Part shown: positions 1 to 7,835 of the stretch, in pieces
How positions within the stretch are numbered: position 1 is the stretch's first letter
How the letters are laid out: the number at the start of each line of letters is the position of its first letter
NCBI GenBank assembly: GCA_020135845.1
Contig: JACHTQ010000003.1
Location: 1 to 64,000, forward strand
Direction: 5' to 3'
DNA length: 64,000 nucleotides
DNA from: Campylobacter sp. W0018
GTDB taxonomy: Bacteria > Campylobacterota > Campylobacteria > Campylobacterales > Campylobacteraceae
The notes under the pieces: generated by a model
Seen by the model: the letters and a program-made list of their open reading frames with translations, nothing else
What the model was told of the DNA's origin: nothing
The model's database searches: none
Translations under genes and position numbers: made by a program

Positions 1-66
1 GTAAGAAAGCCTTTATGTTAAAATCAAAATTTGATTATACCCCTCCCAGTTAATGTATGCTTAAAA

Positions 67-1974
67 TTAATGCTTTCTTATCATAAAGAATAGATAAATA
101 CTTCCTAGCAAAGTCGCTACAATACCCAAAGGAATTTCATAAGGAAATAAAATGATTTTAGATATAAAATAAGCTAAAAACATTAAGCAAATTCCAAGCA
201 AAGCTGCCACAAAAAGCTGATTATAAAGCTTTTTAATACCCAATAATTTCATAATATGAGGAGCTAATAAACCCACAAAGCTAAAAGGGCCTATACATAA
301 AGTGCTTAAAGCGCAAGCAAAGGCAGTTAAAACAAGAAAGATAATTCTAATTTTTATTACATCAAGCCCTACACTTAAAGCGCAATTTTCTCCCAAAGAA
401 AAAATTTTTAAACTAGGATATAGCATATATAAAGCCAATAAAAAAATACTTGTATAAATTAATAAAAATAAACTTAAATTTTCATCTATATTAATAAGTC
501 CAGCTTGAGTATAAGCTAAAAAAGCATAAGCTTTAAAATCTCCACTGGCTAAGAAAATTTTACCTAAAGCATCTACAAAAAACATTATAGCTATACCCAT
601 AAGGATGATTTTTTGCATATTGATATTAAATTTAAAGCTTAAAAAAAATAAAAAGCATAAAACCGATAAAGCCCCTATAATAGCAAAAATTTGAACATAT
701 TCTAAAGAAAAATACAAAGCAAACAAGATGCCCAAGCTTGCTCCGGAATTAATCCCTAACATCTCAGGCGATGCCATAGGATTAAAACTCAATCTTTGCA
801 AGATAAATCCAACCAAAGCTAATAAAATACCACATAAAAGTAAAATAACAAGTCTATTCGATCTTAATACTAAAATTTCATCTGACATGTTTTTAAAACT
901 CAAAGTTGAAAAATCAAAATATAAATTAAGAAAAAATAACATCAAAACAAGCAAAATTAAACCTAAAATGATATATTTTTCTTTAAAATAAGAAAAAATA
1001 TAAATATCATCATCACTAAAATTTTCTTTTATCATTTTAAAAACAGCAAAAATAAGTAGCGGAGATCCAAGTAATGCCAAAACTCCCCCTGTAGGCAATT
1101 CAATCCCTTTTGTAATTTGTAAAATTTGTAAAAATAAATCCACTCCAAACAATAAAAAAAAGCCGAAAAATCCACAAAATAAAAACTCTTTTCTTGTGTT
1201 TTTTATCTTAAAAAATTCCACAAAAATACTCGCAAACAAACCTAAAAAGCTAATCACCCCCACAAAAGAAACCACCAAAGTAATAAAATAAGCACTCAAA
1301 CACAAAGCAAAGAATTTAACATAAAAGATATTTTGCCCAACACTGCTTGCAAGCTCATCTCCTAAATTTAAGATTTTCAAATAAGGGATAAAAAAATATA
1401 AACTAATCAACGCTATACTAGAATAACAAAAAAGCTCTACAACATCCTTAAAACCATTTTGAGTAAAATAACCACTATTAAAAAGCAAAAAAGACTTACT
1501 TTCTTCTGGATAAAAAAGGATCACCAAAGAATTTAAAGCACCAAAAACCATTCCACCTATAAGACCCAAAAGGATTATGCTTGTAGAATTTAAATGCTTT
1601 TTAAGCATAAAAATGAACATTAAAAACAAAATTAAAAAAGCCCCTAAAAAACCCATCAACACTTTTGAAATGTTCAAAAAATCAGGAAAAAATAAAGTAG
1701 CGATTAAAATAGCAAAACTACTACTAGGAGCCACACCTAAAGTTGTATCACTGGCTAAAGGATTTTGCATCACGATACGCAAAATTAAAGAAGAAAAAGC
1801 GAGTAAAAAACCGCACAATAAACACATAAAAAAACGGCTTAAATTATAATTTACAAAAACAAAAGAAAATAAATTTTCTTGATCATATTTTTTTAAAAAA
1901 TCGAATTCAAAAAAAAGAAAAATACAAAGTAAAACAATCAATACAAATATACATGAAAAAATATTTTTTTTCAC
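67..1974 (-). CDS. fhuB: Fused FecCD-type iron-siderophore ABC permease (FhuB-like)
   Basis: Inner-membrane permease of a siderophore ABC transporter. At 635 aa it is about twice a usual FecCD permease, and it shows two tandem homologous halves. An NPLA-type motif occurs near residue 71 and is repeated as NPMA near residue 398, each followed by a Gly-rich helix. The two copies of the ATPase-coupling region read GVISFLGLF and GPFSFVGLLAPH. Each half has about 10 hydrophobic helices. Double-length permeases are characteristic of E. coli FhuB (ferrichrome), so FhuB is the best match. The start overlaps the fhuD stop by 4 bp, so the two are co-translated in a fhuC-fhuD-fhuB order. The ligand is inferred from the family; another hydroxamate siderophore is possible. 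Confidence 0.85.
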   Translation of the reverse strand: MKKNIFSCIFVLIVLLCIFLFFEFDFLKKYDQENLFSFVFVNYNLSRFFMCLLCGFLLAFSSLILRIVMQNPLASDTTLGVAPSSSFAILIATLFFPDFLNISKVLMGFLGAFLILFLMFIFMLKKHLNSTSIILLGLIGGMVFGALNSLVILFYPEESKSFLLFNSGYFTQNGFKDVVELFCYSSIALISLYFFIPYLKILNLGDELASSVGQNIFYVKFFALCLSAYFITLVVSFVGVISFLGLFASIFVEFFKIKNTRKEFLFCGFFGFFLLFGVDLFLQILQITKGIELPTGGVLALLGSPLLIFAVFKMIKENFSDDDIYIFSYFKEKYIILGLILLVLMLFFLNLYFDFSTLSFKNMSDEILVLRSNRLVILLLCGILLALVGFILQRLSFNPMASPEMLGINSGASLGILFALYFSLEYVQIFAIIGALSVLCFLFFLSFKFNINMQKIILMGIAIMFFVDALGKIFLASGDFKAYAFLAYTQAGLINIDENLSLFLLIYTSIFLLALYMLYPSLKIFSLGENCALSVGLDVIKIRIIFLVLTAFACALSTLCIGPFSFVGLLAPHIMKLLGIKKLYNQLFVAALLGICLMFLAYFISKIILFPYEIPLGIVATLLGSIYLFFMIRKH

Positions 1975-2795
1975 TCAATCACCTTCAAAAGATCTTTAGC
2001 AAAACGTCTCATACTCATCAATGATCCTGCACTCCAAATAGGCTCCAATTCATTATAATCTTTAAAAATATTCATTTTTTGATAAAAAGGATTTTGCTTT
2101 AATTCTTTATCAAGCACAAAAGGAGTTGGCTTAATCACCATAAATTTTGTTTCCTTTGGAAATTTTAAAAGATCTAAAAAACTTATAATATCAACACCCC
2201 AAGCATTGTTTGTATTTTTATCATAAGCATTTCTTAAACCAAGTTGATCCAAGACTGCACCAAAAAGACTGTGTTTATTATAAATCCTTAAATGTTTTTT
2301 ATCTATAAATTGAACTATGGCAATGGGTTTGGTATAACGCAATTTCTTTTTAGAAGTTTCAAAAAAGATTCTTGTATCGTCGATAAGATTTAAGGCTTCT
2401 TGCTTTTTATTTAAGAGAATTCCTATCTGTAAAACACCTTCGTTGATGCTAGAATACATATCTTTTTTATTTTGATAAAAATCAATAATTTTTATTTTAT
2501 TTTTTAAAAGATAATTATCAATACTAAATAAAGATGAAGTTATAATCAAATCAGGTTGTAAATTGATTATATATTCTATATTTGGTCGAACTCTAAGGCC
2601 AACATCTTTTACATCTTTAGGTAAAGCAGGTTCTTTAACCCAAGTATTGTATATCCTTTTATCTCCAACCGCTAAAGGCTGATAATTTAACATCATCATT
2701 GTTTCAGCCATAGTCCAATCTAAAGCAATGATTTTTAATTCTTTAGCTTGTATAAATTCAAATAAAATTAAAAATAAAACAACTATTTTTTTCAT
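1971..2795 (-). CDS. fhuD: Periplasmic iron-siderophore binding protein (FhuD-like)
   Basis: Periplasmic substrate-binding protein of the siderophore transporter, delivering ferri-siderophore to FhuB/FhuC. The chosen start (MKKIVVLFLILF, ATG at 2795) begins a clean signal peptide ending near FIQA. A longer reading from 2810 overlaps fhuC and adds MHFFN before the signal. The mature N-terminus (ALDWTMAETMMML, then AVGDKRIYNTWV and LQPDLIITS) has the class III binding-protein pattern of FhuD. There is no lipobox Cys, so it should be a soluble periplasmic protein. It lies directly after fhuC and overlaps fhuB by 4 bp. The specific ligand is inferred from the operon. Confidence 0.83.
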   Translation of the reverse strand: MKKIVVLFLILFEFIQAKELKIIALDWTMAETMMMLNYQPLAVGDKRIYNTWVKEPALPKDVKDVGLRVRPNIEYIINLQPDLIITSSLFSIDNYLLKNKIKIIDFYQNKKDMYSSINEGVLQIGILLNKKQEALNLIDDTRIFFETSKKKLRYTKPIAIVQFIDKKHLRIYNKHSLFGAVLDQLGLRNAYDKNTNNAWGVDIISFLDLLKFPKETKFMVIKPTPFVLDKELKQNPFYQKMNIFKDYNELEPIWSAGSLMSMRRFAKDLLKVIE

Positions 2796-2796
2796 A

Positions 2797-3561
2797 TTAA
2801 AAAAGTGCAATAGGAGATTTTCTTTTAGGATGTTCTATAATATTAGCATCAATATTAAATATATCTTTTATTTTTTCTTCTTGCATAAATTCTTGCTTGC
2901 TTGCATTGAAAATAACCTTTCCTTCTTTTAAAGCAATGATTTCATCACAATACAATGCTGCCAAATTAATATCATGCAAAATCAGCACTATACCCACTTT
3001 AAATTCTTTATTTAATTTAGATATTAATTCCATCAATTCGAATTGATACACGATATCCAAAGCAGCCAAAGGTTCATCCAAAAATAAAAATTCGCTTTTC
3101 TGAGCTAAAAGCATAGCCAAAAAAGCTCTTGTCTTTTCTCCACCAGAAAGGGTATGAATTTCTCTATTTGACAAATTTAAAGTATTTGTCAATCTCATCA
3201 CTTCTTCGATCAATCCTTCATCTTGATTTTTAAAAAACAATTTTTCATAAGAATAGCGCCCCATTTTCACAAGCTCTTTTACGCTTAAATATCCTAAATT
3301 AGGTAAATGTTGCGGCAAATAAGCTATTTTTTGGGCCATTTTTTTTGAAGAAAATTTTGCTATATCTTCATCATTAAAATAAACTTTTCCAGAAGATGGT
3401 TTTAATTGCCTAGCCAAAATTTTCAATAAAGTAGATTTTCCCGAACCATTGTGTCCCATCAGAGCATAAATTTTATCATTTTTGAAACATAAATTTGTAG
3501 GATAAATAATATATTGATTTTGATTTTTAAAATTTACATTGCAACTTTTTATGAGTGCCAT
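2797..3561 (-). CDS. fhuC: Iron-siderophore ABC transporter ATPase (FhuC-like)
   Basis: Cytoplasmic ATPase energising siderophore import. All ABC motifs are visible: Walker A GHNGSGKST (36-44), signature LSGGE (138-142), Walker B FLFLDEP (158-164) and an H-loop ILHDIN near residue 193. The length (254 aa) is normal for FhuC/FepC/BtuD-type subunits. It is the first gene of the minus-strand fhuCDB operon and is divergent from fhuA across a 184-bp intergenic region, so iron control of both transcripts from that region is likely. Confidence 0.87.
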   Translation of the reverse strand: MALIKSCNVNFKNQNQYIIYPTNLCFKNDKIYALMGHNGSGKSTLLKILARQLKPSSGKVYFNDEDIAKFSSKKMAQKIAYLPQHLPNLGYLSVKELVKMGRYSYEKLFFKNQDEGLIEEVMRLTNTLNLSNREIHTLSGGEKTRAFLAMLLAQKSEFLFLDEPLAALDIVYQFELMELISKLNKEFKVGIVLILHDINLAALYCDEIIALKEGKVIFNASKQEFMQEEKIKDIFNIDANIIEHPKRKSPIALF

Positions 3562-3661
3562 TACTCATCATATCCTCATTTAAAAAACTTAAGCTCGGAT
3601 TATAGCATAAAGAAAAATAAAAAATAAATAAAAAATAATTTTTCTTTAAATTTTAAAATTA

Positions 3662-3700
3662 TATAATTCACATTTTGAAAGTCAATTTCATTATTATAAT
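3662..3700. promoter_or_regulatory. fhuC/fhuA divergent promoter region with candidate Fur site
   Basis: The 184-bp gap between the divergent fhuC and fhuA is almost pure A/T. Two plus-strand TATAAT hexamers (3662-3667 and 3695-3700) are suitable -10 elements for fhuA. Between and over them lies TTTCATTATTATAATT, a partial match to the Fur-box pattern of repeated NAT(A/T)AT units. Iron repression by Fur is the expected regulation for such loci. The site is weak by eye in such AT-rich DNA. Confidence 0.35.
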
Positions 3701-3745
3701 TAAAAATTTAATTTTATTTTTACAAAAGAAGGAGATCTTGTTTTT

Positions 3746-5788
3746 ATGAATAAAATATTCAATTCTTTTTTACTTATTTCAATAAGTGCAAGTTTGGCTT
3801 TAGCTAAAGAATCCTCTTATGAACTCGGCGCTGTTAGCGTTGTAGGGTCTGTTGAAAAAGGAAGTCAAAGCATGGATTATCTTAGTCCAAAAAGTGTTTC
3901 TGTGATCAGCTCTAAACAAATTCAAGAAGAAGGTGCAGAACAACTTGATGAAATCACTCGCTATGAAAGTGGTTTTGTTTCTCAAATTTATGGTGCAGAT
4001 TTAGATACGACAGATTGGATTAAGTTAAGAGGGTTTGATGCGAGTTTAGTTTTAGACGGAACAGCAATTTACAAGGGTGGATATTTTGGATGGTCTCCTG
4101 ATTTATATGGTTTAGAAAAAATAGAAGTTATCAAAGGGGCTGATTCTCTAAGCTATGGCTCTTCTCAAAGTGGTGGAGTGATTAATCTAGTCAGCAAAAG
4201 ACCTCAAAAAACTCCTATGGCAGAAATTGGAGCTAAAATAGGGAATTTATCTCAAAATGGCTTATTTTTTGATGTTGGAGATAAAGCTTTTAATACAAAC
4301 AGTGATTTTAGAATCGTAGGAAATTATTTTAGACAAAATGGACAGCTTGATGGAACTTGGCAAGAGCACTACTATTTTGCACCAAGTTTAGCCATAGATA
4401 TAAATGATGATACTTTTTTAACACTTCTTGCAAGTTTTCAATACGATCAAGGAGTCCCTACAACCGGCTTTTTTCCTGTTTATGGAACCATTATTGATAC
4501 ACCGCAAGGAACAATTAAACCAAGTACAAATTTAGGATCGCCCTTGAGTGATTATCTAAAAAGAAAGCAATATTCTTTAGGATATGAATTCATACATTAT
4601 TTCAATGATGAATTAACTTTTATGCAAAATTATCGCTATAATATGGAAGATAAAAGTCAATTTGCTGTAAGCTTTTCAGCTTTAGACCCTAATAATTCCA
4701 CTACAGCCACAAGAAGTTCTATCATCTTAGATGGTATAGCAAGAAGCCATACTTTAGACAATAGATTGGTTTTAAAGCATAATTACAAAGAACTTGAAAA
4801 TACCCTTACAAGCGGGATAGATTATCAATATATTTATGTCAATGGAAAATATGGTTACGGAAGTGCAAGTAATGTCAATATCTTTGATCCTGATCGTACT
4901 CCACAAACTAAAAGCAAAGTGCCTACCTATTTAGTAAAACAATCACAATTAGGCTTATATGTACAAGATAGAGCTAAGCTTTATGATAAATGGATTTTAG
5001 ATCTTGGTATGCGTTTTGATAAAGCTAAAAGCAATACAAAAAGCTTTGGAAGCAAAAGCGATTATAATGTCAATCACACAACCTTTCAAACAGGCTTAAT
5101 GTATGTATTTGAAGATATAGGATTGATGCCTTTTGTAAGTTATTCAGAAGCCTTTAGACCTATAGCTGGAAGTGATGGAGATGGTAAGGATTATAAACCT
5201 TACGAAAGCAGACAATATGAAGCTGGTTTTAAATATCTTCCTTATTTTATCGATGGAGAACTTAATCTTTCTTATTTTGACATCCAAGAAAAAAATGCTC
5301 TAGTCAATGCCGATCCAAGTGCGCCTATACCTGTATCTATACAAGCTGGAAAGCAAAATGCTAAAGGTTTAGAACTAAGCTCGAAAGTGGCTTTAAGTGA
5401 AAATATAGATTATACTTTAGCTTATACACATTATTTTCAAACTCACACCTCTTTGGATGCATTAAAAACCATAAGAACGCCAATGATGCCAAAAGATATT
5501 TTTGCAACTAAAATTTCTCATACTTTTAAAATCGATCATAAGCAAAATTTTAAAAGCAGTTTTGGAGTGCGCTATATAGGAAGTAGTACCGATGAAGCTG
5601 GAAATCCTAATATTAAAGTGCCTTCATACACACTTTATGATCTTGCCTTTAGATATAATTATGATAAATGGAATGTTCAATTAAATATCGATAATATCTT
5701 CAATAAAAAATATGTTAGCGGATGTTATTATTCTTGCTATTATGGCGAAGGTATTAAAGGAATTTTATCTGTTTCTTATAAATACTAA
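3746..5788 (+). CDS. fhuA: TonB-dependent ferrichrome-type siderophore receptor (FhuA-like)
   Basis: Outer-membrane gated beta-barrel for ferri-siderophore uptake. It is 680 aa with a signal peptide (cleavage near ALA-KE), a TonB-box-like stretch (ELGAVSVVG) at the mature N-terminus, then a plug domain (KSVSVISSKQIQEEGA, IKLRGFDASLVLDG, IEVIKGADSLSYGSSQSGGVINLVSKRP). The C-terminal barrel has alternating strands, with a late IDNIFNKKYVSG motif typical of siderophore receptors and an aromatic C-terminal residue. An AAGGAG ribosome site precedes the ATG. It is divergent from fhuCDB, forming a complete outer- to inner-membrane import route. Two Cys in the late CYYSCYY segment may form a loop disulphide. 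Confidence 0.86.
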   Translation: MNKIFNSFLLISISASLALAKESSYELGAVSVVGSVEKGSQSMDYLSPKSVSVISSKQIQEEGAEQLDEITRYESGFVSQIYGADLDTTDWIKLRGFDASLVLDGTAIYKGGYFGWSPDLYGLEKIEVIKGADSLSYGSSQSGGVINLVSKRPQKTPMAEIGAKIGNLSQNGLFFDVGDKAFNTNSDFRIVGNYFRQNGQLDGTWQEHYYFAPSLAIDINDDTFLTLLASFQYDQGVPTTGFFPVYGTIIDTPQGTIKPSTNLGSPLSDYLKRKQYSLGYEFIHYFNDELTFMQNYRYNMEDKSQFAVSFSALDPNNSTTATRSSIILDGIARSHTLDNRLVLKHNYKELENTLTSGIDYQYIYVNGKYGYGSASNVNIFDPDRTPQTKSKVPTYLVKQSQLGLYVQDRAKLYDKWILDLGMRFDKAKSNTKSFGSKSDYNVNHTTFQTGLMYVFEDIGLMPFVSYSEAFRPIAGSDGDGKDYKPYESRQYEAGFKYLPYFIDGELNLSYFDIQEKNALVNADPSAPIPVSIQAGKQNAKGLELSSKVALSENIDYTLAYTHYFQTHTSLDALKTIRTPMMPKDIFATKISHTFKIDHKQNFKSSFGVRYIGSSTDEAGNPNIKVPSYTLYDLAFRYNYDKWNVQLNIDNIFNKKYVSGCYYSCYYGEGIKGILSVSYKY

Positions 5789-5802
5789 TCACACTAATTT
5801 CT

Positions 5803-5825
5803 CTTAAGCTTAAGTATGTTATACT
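5803..5825 (+). promoter_or_regulatory. cmeD promoter with 12-bp palindrome
   Basis: A perfect palindrome CTTAAGCTTAAG (5803-5814) lies just upstream of a TATACT -10 element (5820-5825). The cmeD ATG is only 7 bp beyond the -10, so transcripts from it would be leaderless or nearly so. The palindrome sits in the promoter spacer, where a bound repressor would block transcription. The -10 call is by sequence resemblance only. Confidence 0.4.
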
Positions 5826-5832
5826 CTAGCTT

Positions 5833-7095
5833 ATGAGATTTTTAAATATTATTTTATTTCTACCTTTAGCATTGCTTGGTTCTAATTTAAAAGAACTTAT
5901 AAATTTAAGTCAAAGAAACGAGCAATATTTTATTAAACAAATTCAAAGCGAACAAGCTAAACTTGCAAGTAGCGAAGCTTTTAGAAATTATTTGCCAAGT
6001 CTTAGTTTAAATTCTGCCTATGTAGCTAACAATAAAGATCGTTTTATTATCGATCCTCAAGAAAGTTTATTTGCCAAATTTTCTCTTAATTTTCTACTTT
6101 TCGATGGTGGGGCTAGGGAAGCTAATTTAAGGGCTTTAAAAGAACAAGAAAAAATCAGTCTGCTTAGCAAAGAGCAAACTAGAAATTATTTAGCCCTAAG
6201 TGCAACCACTCTTTATTTTAACTCTTTAAGTTTAAGAAAAATCATAGCCGCAGATGAACAAAAAGTGGAGTTTTTAAAATCAACCTTGCAAAGATTGAAA
6301 AAATTTTATTCAACAGGACTTAGTTCTAAGGATGAATTAGAAAGCATAGAGGCTAAATTTCATTTAAGTGTTTTAATGTTACATCAAAATGAATTAAAAC
6401 TTGAAAATATCCAAAAAGAAATTAGAATTTTAACAGGAGAAAATCTCATCCCTAAAGGCCAAGCGACATTGGAAAAACCTTTTTATGATAAAGTGTTAAA
6501 TAATTATGACGTGCTTATTGCAAGAGAAAATGTTAATTTAGCTAAAGAAAATGTTAATTTAGCTAAATCTCAATACTACCCTAAATTTTTTATTCAGGAT
6601 AATTTCGGATTTTACAAAAACAATTACAATCCAAAAGTCCCCTATCCTTTTATTGATTTAACCAATGAAATTTTACAAAAATATTCACAAAATAATCAAA
6701 TTATTTTAGGTTTAGAATGGAAAATTTTTGATTTTAATTCTAGAGCTAAAAAGGTTGAAAAAGAACGCTTGAATGTACAAATTGCAAATGCAAATGCAAG
6801 ATTAAACGAAAGAAAAAACCGCGAAGAATTACTATATTTACTTAAAAATATAAAAGTTTTAAAAGAACAAATTATGGCTTTAAAATCAGCACTTAAAGCT
6901 GCTAATATAGCTTTTGAAAGTATAGATAAAAAATACAGCGCAGGACTTGTTTCTTACATAGAATACTTACAAGCTTTAGAGGCTAAATTTAAAGCTCAAA
7001 GCGACTTAGAATTAGCACAAAATGAATTTGAAATCACAAAAGCAAATTATTATTTTAATGCTGGAATACAAATCATTTCAAAGGTGAAACAATGA
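5833..7095 (+). CDS. cmeD: Outer-membrane channel of CmeDEF efflux pump
   Basis: TolC-family outer-membrane efflux protein, 420 aa, the exit duct of the CmeDEF tripartite pump. A signal peptide (MRFLNIILFLPLALLGS) is followed by long amphipathic helices in two repeats typical of OEP domains (for example SGLSSKDELESIEAKF and a later SAGLVSYIEYLQALEAKFKAQ). A duplicated heptapeptide ENVNLAK lies at residues 232-245, encoded by a tandem 21-bp repeat. The stop overlaps cmeE by 4 bp. Assignment rests on the gene order D-E-F, which matches the known second RND pump of C. jejuni. Confidence 0.85.
   Translation: MRFLNIILFLPLALLGSNLKELINLSQRNEQYFIKQIQSEQAKLASSEAFRNYLPSLSLNSAYVANNKDRFIIDPQESLFAKFSLNFLLFDGGAREANLRALKEQEKISLLSKEQTRNYLALSATTLYFNSLSLRKIIAADEQKVEFLKSTLQRLKKFYSTGLSSKDELESIEAKFHLSVLMLHQNELKLENIQKEIRILTGENLIPKGQATLEKPFYDKVLNNYDVLIARENVNLAKENVNLAKSQYYPKFFIQDNFGFYKNNYNPKVPYPFIDLTNEILQKYSQNNQIILGLEWKIFDFNSRAKKVEKERLNVQIANANARLNERKNREELLYLLKNIKVLKEQIMALKSALKAANIAFESIDKKYSAGLVSYIEYLQALEAKFKAQSDLELAQNEFEITKANYYFNAGIQIISKVKQ
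6526..6567 (+). repeat. 21-bp tandem duplication inside cmeD
   Basis: Two exact adjacent copies of a 21-bp unit encode ENVNLAK twice. They are in frame, so the repeat lengthens a helix by exactly one heptad and leaves the reading frame open. Confidence 0.85.
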
Positions 7096-7832
7096 AAATA
7101 TTTTTATTTTTAATATTTTCTTTCAATATGATTTTTGCGGAAGAAATTTATGCTAGTTTCAATGTAGAAGCCTCAAAACAAAGCAAATTAGCCATAGAAA
7201 GTATAGGAATAGTTTCTCAAATTCCAATCACAATCGGACAAAGGGTTAAAAAAGGAGATCTTTTACTCACTCTTGATCAAACCAGCGAAAAAATAGCGCT
7301 TGAAAATGCTAAAAATTCATATAACCTAGCTTTAGCTCAATACGAAAATACAAAAAGCAAGATGAAAAAAATCAATTCCGTTCAAGATGTTATCGATAAA
7401 CAAAGCTATGAAGATATGAAAACGCAATTTAATATTGCTAGTTTAAATTTAACCAAAGCTAAAATCAATATAGATTATTATAAAGATATACTTGAAAAAA
7501 AAGAATTAAGAGCCCCTTATGATGCAATCATTGCAAACAAATTTATACAAATTGGAGAAGGGGTTGGTGGAGTAGCTCAACCCTTGATAGAAATTTTTTC
7601 TTATCCACAAAGCAAACTTATTTTAAGCTTTGATGAAAAATATAAAGATAAAGTAAAAGTTGGGGATGAATTTATCTATAAAATAGATCAAAGCAATAAT
7701 CAAATCAAAGGAAAAATCAGCTTAATTTATCCAAGTATAGAAATCAGAACAAGAAAAATTTATGCTGAAGTTGAAGCTTCTGGATTAACCCCAGGTCTTT
7801 TTGGGGAAGGTAAAATCATTACAAAAGATTAA
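7092..7832 (+). CDS. cmeE: Periplasmic membrane-fusion protein of CmeDEF
   Basis: HlyD/AcrA-type periplasmic adaptor, 246 aa, short for the family. The N-terminal signal sequence ends near MIFA. It is followed by a lipoyl-like half (IPITIGQRVKKGDLLLTLDQ), a helical hairpin (residues about 70-130), the second lipoyl half (LRAPYDAIIANKFIQIGEGV) and a short beta-barrel. There is no lipobox Cys. It overlaps cmeD by 4 bp and ends 3 bp before cmeF, so the three subunits are translated together. Confidence 0.85.
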   Translation: MKIFLFLIFSFNMIFAEEIYASFNVEASKQSKLAIESIGIVSQIPITIGQRVKKGDLLLTLDQTSEKIALENAKNSYNLALAQYENTKSKMKKINSVQDVIDKQSYEDMKTQFNIASLNLTKAKINIDYYKDILEKKELRAPYDAIIANKFIQIGEGVGGVAQPLIEIFSYPQSKLILSFDEKYKDKVKVGDEFIYKIDQSNNQIKGKISLIYPSIEIRTRKIYAEVEASGLTPGLFGEGKIITKD

Positions 7833-7835
7833 AAT

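Noticed and set aside
1..66. Feature in the first 66 bp
   Set aside because: Only A/T-rich DNA after the fhuB stop; no gene, and no hairpin that I could support.
728..991. Plus-strand 87-aa frame inside fhuB
   Set aside because: Lys-rich antisense shadow of the permease gene, no ribosome site and no family.
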